DNA of 64,000 bases. It comes from Desulfotruncus arcticus DSM 17038. GTDB taxonomy: Bacteria; Bacillota; Desulfotomaculia; Desulfotomaculales; Desulfallaceae. This document shows positions 43,682 to 50,951 of the stretch, piece after piece. A model generated the notes under the pieces. The model saw only the letters and a program-made list of their open reading frames with translations, was not told the DNA's origin and searched no databases. The stretch is taken from contig NZ_FOOX01000013.1 in NCBI RefSeq assembly GCF_900113335.1, forward strand, positions 111,541-175,540, written 5' to 3'. A program made the translations under genes and the position numbers. Each line of letters starts with the position of its first letter. Positions within the stretch are counted from its first letter, which is position 1.

Positions 43682-45049
43682 ATGAATATTAATACTAGCG
43701 GCTTGATTACCAGGACCAGGTCTATTGTTTTTGCTGGATTGGCAATGGTTTACCTGCTAAATACGGTACTACAGAACAATTTTTTAAATTATACATTAAG
43801 CGGAATCAGCGTGCTGTGCCTATTGGTATGTCTTCCTTTCGCCAAGGGGAATGCGCGTGTCCTTACGTTAATTTTGTTAGTAGCGGGAGCTGTGGTTCTT
43901 ACTAATTCGGGTGCGGATTCCAATCTTTGGATCAACTCATTATCCCAAAATGCGAACTTAATTACTTTGTTGATTCTTGTACCTGCTTTCGGTATTCCTT
44001 TAAGATATGGTGGATACTACGAGGTTTTGGATGCTTTAGTAAATAAGTATATGAATAATAAGCACCGAATTTATTGGGTCCCTGCGTTATTATGCCATTT
44101 TTTCGGCGCATTAATGAACATGGGTGCAATACCGGTTGTTTATCAGCTTATAATTCATGGAAAGTTGCCGCAAGAGTTCAAGAAAGTGCCGGCGGCAATT
44201 TTAAGGGGCTTTAGCGCTTCAATTTTTTGGTCGCCCAATATGATCTCTGTCGCTCTGGTTACCCATTATTTGCAGGTATCCTGGGCCGAGTTTGCCAGGG
44301 TGGGTATATTTTTTACCATTTTAACTTTATTGGTGGGATGGCTTGTTTATATCATGTTTGACAAAAGCACTCCGGATTGTCATGTGCCGCCAATTAATCA
44401 ACAGCTTAACGGCCGAAAAATTGCTGAGCTGATCTTTTTTTGCCTGGCTTTTTTAGGCTCAATTATTTATATTGCAACTAAAACATCGATTACCGTTCTT
44501 CATGCCGTACCTGTGCTGGCACTTGTCTTTCCTGTTTTGTGGTTGTGTTCTTTGCGCAGGGCAAAGTCAATATTGCCGGCTTACCTTGATTATATGGAGA
44601 ATACCTTGCCAAGGTTTACCTCGGAAGTGGCTATATTTATCGGGGCCGGCTTTTTGACGGCAGCAATGTTGTCCTCAGATTATAGCGATCAAGTGTCATT
44701 GCTTTTTCGTGATTACTTGGGAGTGAATTTATATTTTCTTTGTTTCTTTATTGTTTCATCAATTGTATTGTTATCTGTTGTTGGAATTACGCCAATGATA
44801 ACAGCTATGGCTTACAGCGCTTCGTTAAAACCGGACCTGATGGGTATATCTCCTCATCTTTTATCTTTAGTCATTATTGGCGGATGGGCTGCGGGTGTAA
44901 TTGTTTCCCCGTTTACCGGGGTAACCTTGATCATGTCCAGCTTATCACGTCAGTCTTCTTTTGAGGTGGCCCGCTCAAATTGGCTATTTAGTTTAATTAT
45001 GATTTTGCTGCTTTCTGCTGTTCCATTGCTGCAAATAATTAATATGTAA
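43682..45049 (+). CDS. Polytopic ion-transporter-superfamily permease
   Basis: A 455-residue membrane protein with about 12 hydrophobic helices in two halves, each with a loop rich in Gly, Pro and Ser (FGALMNMGAIPVVY in the first, VVGITPMITAMAYSASL and AAGVIVSPFTGVTLIMSS in the second), as in re-entrant loops of the IT superfamily (dicarboxylate/citrate/short-chain organic acid permeases). Substrate not determined by sequence. It is preceded by a sigma-54 promoter and followed by a sensor, a PrpR-type activator and a fatty-acid operon, so uptake of an organic acid used by that operon is the working idea. The ATG follows AAAAAAGGTGA. Confidence 0.8.
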   Translation: MNINTSGLITRTRSIVFAGLAMVYLLNTVLQNNFLNYTLSGISVLCLLVCLPFAKGNARVLTLILLVAGAVVLTNSGADSNLWINSLSQNANLITLLILVPAFGIPLRYGGYYEVLDALVNKYMNNKHRIYWVPALLCHFFGALMNMGAIPVVYQLIIHGKLPQEFKKVPAAILRGFSASIFWSPNMISVALVTHYLQVSWAEFARVGIFFTILTLLVGWLVYIMFDKSTPDCHVPPINQQLNGRKIAELIFFCLAFLGSIIYIATKTSITVLHAVPVLALVFPVLWLCSLRRAKSILPAYLDYMENTLPRFTSEVAIFIGAGFLTAAMLSSDYSDQVSLLFRDYLGVNLYFLCFFIVSSIVLLSVVGITPMITAMAYSASLKPDLMGISPHLLSLVIIGGWAAGVIVSPFTGVTLIMSSLSRQSSFEVARSNWLFSLIMILLLSAVPLLQIINM

Positions 45050-45072
45050 CCTGTTAAATATTGAATTAAACA

Positions 45073-45091
45073 ATGTTTCAAGGTGAAACAT
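45073..45091. promoter_or_regulatory. Perfect ATGTTTCA/TGAAACAT dyad
   Basis: Eight-base inverted repeat around AGG, 145 bases before the sigma-54 promoter at 45218, a typical distance for an activator site. It shares TGAAAC with the regions upstream of the other two sigma-54 promoters. Confidence 0.45.
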
Positions 45092-45138
45092 CATTGTACT
45101 TAGTACTACAGCGTAAACTAAAAGTTAGCGGAGAGCAT

Positions 45139-45203
45139 GGGGACGGTTCGAGCGCTTCCGAAGCGTAGCGAAGGACCGAAGGGAAAGCGATGGAACCGTC
45201 CCC
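45139..45203. repeat. GGGGACGGTTC/GAACCGTCCCC repeat element
   Basis: 11-bp perfect end arms at 45139-45149 and 45193-45203, and a nested CGCTTCCGAAGCG inside. The GGGGAC...GTCCCC ends place it with the other palindromic elements of this window. It lies between the dyad at 45073 and the sigma-54 promoter at 45218. Confidence 0.7.
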
Positions 45204-45217
45204 GTGGCGTAGCGGTA

Positions 45218-45233
45218 AGGCACCTTTTTTGCA
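45218..45233 (+). promoter_or_regulatory. Sigma-54 (-24/-12) promoter of the MCP-like gene
   Basis: AGGCAC, five bases, TTGCA: all positions of TGGCAYN5TTGCW except the first, with the 10-base GG-GC distance. It is 44 bases before a short leader frame and 94 bases before the MCP-like start. Confidence 0.7.
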
Positions 45234-45276
45234 AGAGTAATCGTAAAATTTTAAAAATTAACTGGAAAAAAGGGGA

Positions 45277-45342
45277 ATGATGATGCTGCCGGGGTTCCAA
45301 AAAAAGGTTCAATTTAAAAGACAGATATGGATAAACAATTAG
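45277..45342 (+). CDS. Possible 21-codon leader peptide overlapping the MCP-like start
   Basis: ATG-ATG-ATG preceded by AAAAAAGGGG opens a short frame ([21 protein letters not shown]) that ends at 45342, 16 bases inside the next gene. The MCP-like ATG at 45327 has only a weak ribosome site, so translation may be coupled through this leader. Homology unknown. Confidence 0.35.
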   Translation: MMMLPGFQKKVQFKRQIWINN

Positions 45343-46244
45343 ATACGGTTATTAACAACCAACCAACCGCAATGAAGGAAGAAGAGCTTATTGGTGATGA
45401 TTTACCGGTCGATTCGCATAAATCCTTACTTGACCACTTGATTGAGTATGCCCCTTATTTTTTTGATCTTTACGGCCCAAATGTCAGCAGGGCGATCACT
45501 GATAAAGAAAAATTCATTTTTGTTATTCCCAGTCAGGTGTCACAATTAGGAGTCAAACCAGGAGATCCTGTAAAGCCGGGGAGTTCTACCCATAAAGCGA
45601 TGGAAACCGGTGAAAGAATGGTTACTTTGGTTCCGGCTAATTTATATGGCCAGCCATATATTGCCACCGCTATTCCCATTAATAACAATTCAGGCCAGGT
45701 AATTGGCTCGATGGTTACTATAAGTTTGGCTGTCAAACAGGAAAAATTTGCAAGAATGTCTTCGGAGTTAAATCAATCTATTGAAGGGATATCTGATAAT
45801 ACTTCAAACCTAGTGGCCTCTTCGCAACAGCTGGTGGCTGAGGCTGCGCAGTTAGTTCAGAATTCCCAGCTAATTGGGCAGGAAACCAGGCATATGGACG
45901 ATATTCTGGCACTGGTTGAAGAAATAACCCAGCAGACCCACCTACTTGGTCTTAACGCCGCAATAGAGGCAGCCAGGGCTGGAGATATGGGCAGGGGTTT
46001 TAACGTTGTCGCCGAAGAGATTAGAAAATTGGCTTTAAGAACTGCGGGTTCGGTAAAAGACATTAATGAAAAACTTAAAAGCATTCAAGACAAAATAACC
46101 CAAATGGAACAGCACTCCGGAGAAATATTGGCAGTATCTGAAACACAGGTGTCTTCCATTGAAGAAATTGATCAAAGTATCAGAGATATAAGTGAGACTG
46201 CCAATGAATTGAATGCGGAAGCCAGTAATTTTGAGATTGAATAA
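45327..46244 (+). CDS. Soluble MCP-like sensor protein
   Basis: A 305-residue protein without membrane segments. N-terminal sensor part (about 30-135, ending [20 protein letters not shown]), then a short MCP signalling hairpin with [20 protein letters not shown] and [18 protein letters not shown] at the tip. It has the same plan and length as the product of 11709-12662. It lies between the transporter and the PrpR-type activator and is preceded by a sigma-54 promoter, so its output may concern this regulon rather than general chemotaxis; that is inference. It could be in one transcript with the activator gene 91 bases downstream. Confidence 0.85.
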   Translation: MDKQLDTVINNQPTAMKEEELIGDDLPVDSHKSLLDHLIEYAPYFFDLYGPNVSRAITDKEKFIFVIPSQVSQLGVKPGDPVKPGSSTHKAMETGERMVTLVPANLYGQPYIATAIPINNNSGQVIGSMVTISLAVKQEKFARMSSELNQSIEGISDNTSNLVASSQQLVAEAAQLVQNSQLIGQETRHMDDILALVEEITQQTHLLGLNAAIEAARAGDMGRGFNVVAEEIRKLALRTAGSVKDINEKLKSIQDKITQMEQHSGEILAVSETQVSSIEEIDQSIRDISETANELNAEASNFEIE

Positions 46245-46335
46245 TATAGTAAATAATGATTGAATTTTTAGAAAAATAAAAAAGTCTATGGTTAGCTAAG
46301 GTAAATAATTAATTTTAAAAAAAGGGGGGTAAGCT

Positions 46336-48258
46336 GTGACTGACGTAAAGATTGGTGTAATATCCACTTATCAGGAGTTATCTGGTTATATCAATAAAAT
46401 AGCCGGTGAAATGATGCTGGATTTGCAAATAAAAGAAGGTATTCTTGAAGAAGGCGTTTCTTTAGCCTATCAATTTGAACATCAGGGTGTAGATGTTATT
46501 ATTAGCAGGGGTGTTACAGGTCAAAAGATTAAAAAAGCCATTTCTGTACCTGTAGTATTAATTGAAATTACATCTTTCGATATCCTGCAAGCCTTTTATG
46601 CCGCTAAGAAAATGGGTCAAAAAATAGCTTTCCTGGGCCACAGAAAGCAAGATTTCTGTCCTGATTTTGAAACTATAACCAAAATTCTTGACATTGAAGT
46701 TGATTGCTACCCTTACAGCGATTCATTTGAAATGGAAGAGCAGGCCTCTAAAATGTTAAGGTCCGATGCCGACGTTATAGTTAGTACGGGTTTGTGTATC
46801 TATAAAATGGCCAAGGGGGCGGGAATTAACGCTGTCCTTGTTAAATCCGGTTATGATGCAATATACAGCTCAATGAAACGGGCCATAGAATTAGTACATG
46901 GTATTCGCAGGAACCAGGAGCGCACTAAAAGGTTTAGTTCTGTACTGGAGGCCAGTAATGACGGCATTCTTATTATTGATGAATTCAATAGAATATCTTT
47001 TATTAATCCGGCCGCCCAAAACCTGTTAGAAACCGATGTCAGCCAATTTATCGGTAAGAATGTTGAGGAGTTGCGTCAATCATCAGTTTTGGGCAATCTG
47101 TTTAACGGTACCGAAGGCGAAGAAGCATTTAAAGAAATAGGAAGAAAACAGTTTTGGGTTAGCAGTATGCCTTTATCTGTAGACGATAAGGAAAAAGATT
47201 TGCTTATTCTCTTTCAGAGTGCGGACAGAATTCAGGTTATGGAACAAAATTTACGGCGGCAGTTATTTAAAAAAGGTTTGTATGCCAAACACACTTTTGA
47301 TGATATTATCGGGCGCAGCCAGGTGTTGAAAGATACAATAAAAAGTGCCAAAAAATTTGCCGCTGCCAATGCAACAGTGTTAATTGGCGGGGAAAGCGGG
47401 ACTGGAAAAGAACTATTTGCCCAAAGTATTCATAATGCAAGCGATAGGCGCAAAGCTCCGTTTGTGGCGATAAACTGTGCCGCGCTGCCGGAAAATTTGC
47501 TCGAGAGTGAGCTTTTCGGCTATGAGGAAGGCGCCTTTACCGGGGCTAAAAAAGGTGGTAAAATTGGCCTTTTTGAAATGGCGCACGGCGGCACCATATT
47601 TTTAGATGAAATTGGTGAGATGACATTACCTGTGCAGGCCCGTCTATTACGCGTTTTACAGGAACGGGAAATAATGAGACTTGGCAGTGACAGGGTTATA
47701 CCTGTAGACGTTAGGATTATTGCAGCAACTAATTATGAACTTTACCAGATTGTGGCAGAAGGGAATTTTCGCAGTGATTTGTACCATCGCCTGGAAGTGT
47801 TGAATCTCGACATACCCCCATTGCGTGTAAGAAAAGAAGATATTGATCTGCTGGCTGACCAATTTATAAAAGTATTTGTTTTTGAAGAGAAAAAACATGT
47901 TCATGGTTTATCGGAGTCAGCCCTGGGCAAGCTTAAAAAATATGATTGGCCCGGGAATATTAGAGAACTGCAAAATGTAATTCACAAATATGTTCTTTTA
48001 TCTGAGCCAAACCAAAATTGTGATAGCTTAGTTGATAAGTTAATAAATGAGAAAATTAGAAAGATTTATAAAGTCCGTACAGATGATGAGAACTTAATAA
48101 CTTTAAAAATTGGTAAATTAGAAGATATGGAAATGCAAGTTATTGAATATCTTCTTTCTACAGGAGCCAGTATTAAGGAAATTTCCGAATTGATTGGTGC
48201 CAGTAGGACAACTTTATGGCGTAAGTTTAAGACACTGGATAAAGCCGTGATTAGATAA
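46336..48258 (+). CDS. PrpR-type sigma-54-dependent transcriptional activator
   Basis: A 640-residue enhancer-binding protein. Residues about 1-190 are a PrpR_N sensor ([38 protein letters not shown]), about 195-300 a PAS domain ([20 protein letters not shown]), about 310-545 the AAA+ domain with Walker [10 protein letters not shown] near 351 and the sigma-54 contact loop GAFTGA near 398, and the C-terminal 45 residues a Fis-type HTH. PrpR_N domains sense organic acids or acyl-CoA-type metabolites. The start is GTG with AAAGGGGGG upstream. It is the only sigma-54 activator in the window and three sigma-54 promoters lie around it. Confidence 0.93.
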   Translation: MTDVKIGVISTYQELSGYINKIAGEMMLDLQIKEGILEEGVSLAYQFEHQGVDVIISRGVTGQKIKKAISVPVVLIEITSFDILQAFYAAKKMGQKIAFLGHRKQDFCPDFETITKILDIEVDCYPYSDSFEMEEQASKMLRSDADVIVSTGLCIYKMAKGAGINAVLVKSGYDAIYSSMKRAIELVHGIRRNQERTKRFSSVLEASNDGILIIDEFNRISFINPAAQNLLETDVSQFIGKNVEELRQSSVLGNLFNGTEGEEAFKEIGRKQFWVSSMPLSVDDKEKDLLILFQSADRIQVMEQNLRRQLFKKGLYAKHTFDDIIGRSQVLKDTIKSAKKFAAANATVLIGGESGTGKELFAQSIHNASDRRKAPFVAINCAALPENLLESELFGYEEGAFTGAKKGGKIGLFEMAHGGTIFLDEIGEMTLPVQARLLRVLQEREIMRLGSDRVIPVDVRIIAATNYELYQIVAEGNFRSDLYHRLEVLNLDIPPLRVRKEDIDLLADQFIKVFVFEEKKHVHGLSESALGKLKKYDWPGNIRELQNVIHKYVLLSEPNQNCDSLVDKLINEKIRKIYKVRTDDENLITLKIGKLEDMEMQVIEYLLSTGASIKEISELIGASRTTLWRKFKTLDKAVIR

Positions 48259-48286
48259 ATAGCTTGTACCGTAAAAATATGCCTGA

Positions 48287-49038
48287 TTAAATTGCTTGAT
48301 TGATTGCTAGATTGATTGATGCAATAAAACCGTCGTACACGGCGGGCGTCAATAAGGAAGTATTGTTAACAGGGAACGGTGTGGCCGGAAGGCTACGCCG
48401 TAGCTTTTCCCCGCAGTCCGCGCAGTAGAGCAAGCCTGAGAACATGCTTGTCCTGCCTGTTTTGGTCGGCCTGCGCTTGTTCTTCCGAAGTTCCTGCACC
48501 CTGTCCCATTGCACCTGTTCGATGATGGCCGGATGGGTGTTTTCAAACACGCGGCGGTCTTCCGGCGGATTTTCCAGCTTCTTTTTGCTTTTGTAGGACT
48601 TCCAAGACGTTTTGAAATTCACCGTATGCCCCAGGTATTCCATCCGCCCCAGAATCCGCTTGACGTTTCCGTGACCCAGCGGCAGGGATCGGCGGGAACG
48701 GGATTGGTCGTCTTCTGCCCCTGCTGCTGCAAATAAGCGGTAGGAGTAAGGATGCCATCTTTTGTCAGCCGCCGGGCAATCTGCGTGGGGCCTAAACCCG
48801 CGACGCACAGATCAAAAATCCTTTGTACCACCTGAGCGGCTTCCTCGTCCACGAGCCACTGCTTGGGATTTGCTGGGTCTTTCCGGTATCCGTAGGGAGG
48901 ATGGGGGGACAGATGCTCCCCGGCTTGTCCCTTTGCCTTGAACACGGCGCGGATCTTCTTGCTGGTATCGCGGCAATACCATTCGTTGATGATATTGCGG
49001 AACGGGGTAAACTCGTTATTATTCAGCCACCATGACAA
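48287..49038 (-). pseudogene. Large serine recombinase, truncated and frameshifted
   Basis: Two overlapping minus-strand frames together give the middle of a TndX/Tn4451-type site-specific recombinase: first FTPFRNIINEWYCRDTSKKI, then HPPYGYRKDP, VDEEAAQVVQRIF and GPTQIARRLT (49038 to about 48690), then after a frame change near 48690 HGNVKRILGRMEYLGHTVNF, NTHPAIIEQVQWDRVQELR and the zinc motif GLLYCADCGEKL. The catalytic N-terminal about 120 residues and the C-terminal coiled-coil part are missing. A dead remnant of a mobile element. Confidence 0.88.
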
Positions 49039-49147
49039 CGGTTTTTTTTATTTCCGTTGTCTGGCGGCATTTTGGAGTGGAAGCTATTTTTAGGGTTCTT
49101 TTCACTGCTTTATCTCTCTTTTGCATAGGCGGTAGCGTCCGGCGCTA

Positions 49148-49867
49148 TTATTTTTTCCGTAGTACGAAAGCAATAAAATTCAGATATTTCCCGCCGCCTG
49201 CGTCCATTGTTTTGCGGCAATGAACCGCAATCTCATTTTCTTCTTGGTTCAGCCAATCCACCCAAACGTTCTCGTTGCTTTCCATCTCGTATATGGAAAT
49301 TACCTCTGCATCACGGCTGCTATTCACTATTTCCGTCCAATAAGCAATATCACGCAGATAGGCAAGCTGCTCCGGTGTCCACGAGAGAAGCAATTCTTTC
49401 GGCAGGTTATCATGGCAATCTTTTTTCAGGCCGGGTACGCAGCAGTAAATATATCCACCGTGTTTGACAAAGGGCAGTAGTTTTTCGTCCAAGTATTTTG
49501 GGTCACGTCCCCAAAAGTTATAGGAATCTGTGCTGACTACCGCATCGAAAAATTCTTTTTCAAAGGGCAAGGCGGTGGCGTCAGCCTTAACGGGTGTAAT
49601 CTGTTCAAGGGTTAATCCCATTTTATAAAAAAAACTACGGTTTTCCTGCGGCTCACTCCACAAATCGGCGGCGTAAACCTTGAAGCCATAATCTTTTACG
49701 AGCATAACACTTGTATGCCCTTGCCCACTTCCGAGGTCGCAGACGAGACTTCCGGCAGGGATTTTATGATTTAGCAGCATTTCTTCCTGCAATTTGAATG
49801 GGTTAGGCCCCATGGCCGTAGCCAGTAATTCGGGGGTATTGTACTTTTGGCTTATTGGATACTCCAT
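49148..49867 (-). CDS. Class I SAM-dependent methyltransferase
   Basis: A 239-residue protein with the Rossmann methyltransferase motif I VCDLGSGQGHTSVMLVKDYG near residue 43, motif II VYAADLW, and FDAVVSTDSYNFWG (motif IV). Small-molecule methyltransferase of unassigned substrate. The start has TAAGGAGC upstream. It lies inside the accessory island between the recombinase remnant and the CD3324-type gene, so was probably acquired with it. Confidence 0.85.
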   Translation of the reverse strand: MEYPISQKYNTPELLATAMGPNPFKLQEEMLLNHKIPAGSLVCDLGSGQGHTSVMLVKDYGFKVYAADLWSEPQENRSFFYKMGLTLEQITPVKADATALPFEKEFFDAVVSTDSYNFWGRDPKYLDEKLLPFVKHGGYIYCCVPGLKKDCHDNLPKELLLSWTPEQLAYLRDIAYWTEIVNSSRDAEVISIYEMESNENVWVDWLNQEENEIAVHCRKTMDAGGGKYLNFIAFVLRKK

Positions 49868-49966
49868 TGTAATTGCTCCTTATCTTTTATTTGCTTTATT
49901 GCTTTTGCATAGTTAAATTATATCCCGTTCCTTTTATAAAAGCTCCCTACTGAACGATACAGAAGC

Positions 49967-50002
49967 AAAAAGGCGACATGACAAATCTGCCATGCCGCCT
50001 TT
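49967..50002. terminator. Terminator between the methyltransferase and CD3324-type genes
   Basis: AAAAGGCGACATG pairs with CATGCCGCCTTT with one mismatch. On the minus strand it follows the stop of the CD3324-type gene and is trailed by a T-run. Confidence 0.75.
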
Positions 50003-50014
50003 AAGGTATATTTA

Positions 50015-50284
50015 TCATTTCTTCATTTCGGATAATATCTTATATACAGTCTTGGGCGACAAATAGAACTTATTTGCCAGTTGCGGGACAGGTGTACCAC
50101 GCTGGTATTCCGTAAAAATGGTTGCATTACGTTCGTCAAGCAATTGTCTACTATTACTTAATTCGCCCCAGCCTTTTTTGTTTTCTTCTTTACGAGGAAT
50201 ATAAAGATATTCGCCGTCAATATGTTGTTGTATTGCCATAATCAAATCATCTGGCAATACACAGATTGCATTTTTATAGCCCAT
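50015..50284 (-). CDS. CD3324-family small DNA-binding protein
   Basis: An 89-residue protein with the CD3324/Mor-like layout: VLPDDLIMAIQQHIDGEYLY, IPRKEENKKGWGE, then an HTH-like end (VPQLANKFYLSPKTVYKILSE). Small regulators of this type are common in clostridial mobile regions. TAGGAGGCG lies 7 bases before the ATG. Target unknown. Confidence 0.8.
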   Translation of the reverse strand: MGYKNAICVLPDDLIMAIQQHIDGEYLYIPRKEENKKGWGELSNSRQLLDERNATIFTEYQRGTPVPQLANKFYLSPKTVYKILSEMKK

Positions 50285-50419
50285 TGTGCGCCTCCTATAA
50301 TAATCAAAAAATAGGATTACGCAAGGACTATCCTCATATTTGGATTATGCGATAGCCCTTGCTACGCACAATACCGACTCCAATGCACCTTTAGGGATAA
50401 GACAACGCTCCTTTCGTAT

Positions 50420-50598
50420 TTATCTATTGTTCTTGTCTTTAATATGCTTCTTTAATTGTTTCATTTCACCCTTGCCGCCGAACATTCTATTGAGTTTCTC
50501 GTTTTCAAGCTGGCGGGCATTTAATCCGGCGTATGATACTTCCCGTTGCAATTTTTGATAGCTCTCAAAGCGTTTTTCGGACAGTGTTCCATTACTTC
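50420..50598 (-). pseudogene. C-terminal scrap of an RsgA-like GTPase
   Basis: On the minus strand an open stretch from about 50598 to a stop at 50420 reads LSEKRFESYQKLQREVSYAG, then LNARQLENEKLNRMFGG and a basic tail. It has the form of the C-terminal helices of a second type of ribosome-assembly GTPase RsgA found in Firmicutes. A stop codon lies just upstream and the GTPase domain is absent. Confidence 0.4.
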
Positions 50599-50609
50599 CT
50601 TATCACATG

Positions 50610-50632
50610 CCGCCATAAGCGGCGGTTTTTTT
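50610..50632 (+). terminator. Hairpin with T-run upstream of the sigma-54 operon promoter
   Basis: CCGCC/GGCGG stem with a six-base loop and seven T. It could block read-through from the island into the operon. Confidence 0.7.
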
Positions 50633-50642
50633 ATATCTCAAT

Positions 50643-50678
50643 GTTTTATTCAGTAACCTGACGGTTACATAATGAAAC
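50643..50678. promoter_or_regulatory. 36-bp imperfect dyad, likely activator site of the operon
   Basis: The core GTAACC-TGAC-GGTTAC (50653-50668) is a perfect 6-bp dyad, and the outer parts GTTTTATT and AATGAAAC are complementary at 7 of 8 positions. Its centre lies about 124 bases before the -24 element at 50785, a usual distance for an enhancer-binding protein. Confidence 0.5.
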
Positions 50679-50783
50679 GCTCAAGGGTTGCTTATTATCC
50701 CGGACAGATATTTATCAACACAAATCTCCCATTTCCCAAGGGTTTTTCAAATTAATGGCGGCAGTTAACTATTCTTAATAACG

Positions 50784-50799
50784 TGGCATGCGTTTTGCT
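50784..50799 (+). promoter_or_regulatory. Sigma-54 (-24/-12) promoter of the beta-oxidation operon
   Basis: TGGCAT, five bases, TTGCT is a full match to TGGCAYN5TTGCW with the GG and GC exactly 10 bases apart. The transcript would start near 50811, giving a leader of about 140 bases before the first gene. Confidence 0.8.
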
Positions 50800-50951
50800 C
50801 ACTAAGTATTAAAACAATATAATAAAACAATTTTCCGGATTTATAGTGGGGGGGATGTAGTCTATATCAAATATGGAAATGGTCTCCTGCAGCAGGGCTT
50901 AACTCTTAAAACTGAACTATGTTTTTGGGTAAATTGGGGAGGGTTTTAATA

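Noticed and set aside
49032..49223. 63-codon plus-strand frame at the end of the recombinase remnant
   Set aside because: Hydrophobic stretch overlapping the end of the methyltransferase gene on the other strand; no start signal.
50340..50558. 72-codon plus-strand frame in the accessory island
   Set aside because: It lies opposite the RsgA-like scrap and has no ribosome site or recognisable domain.
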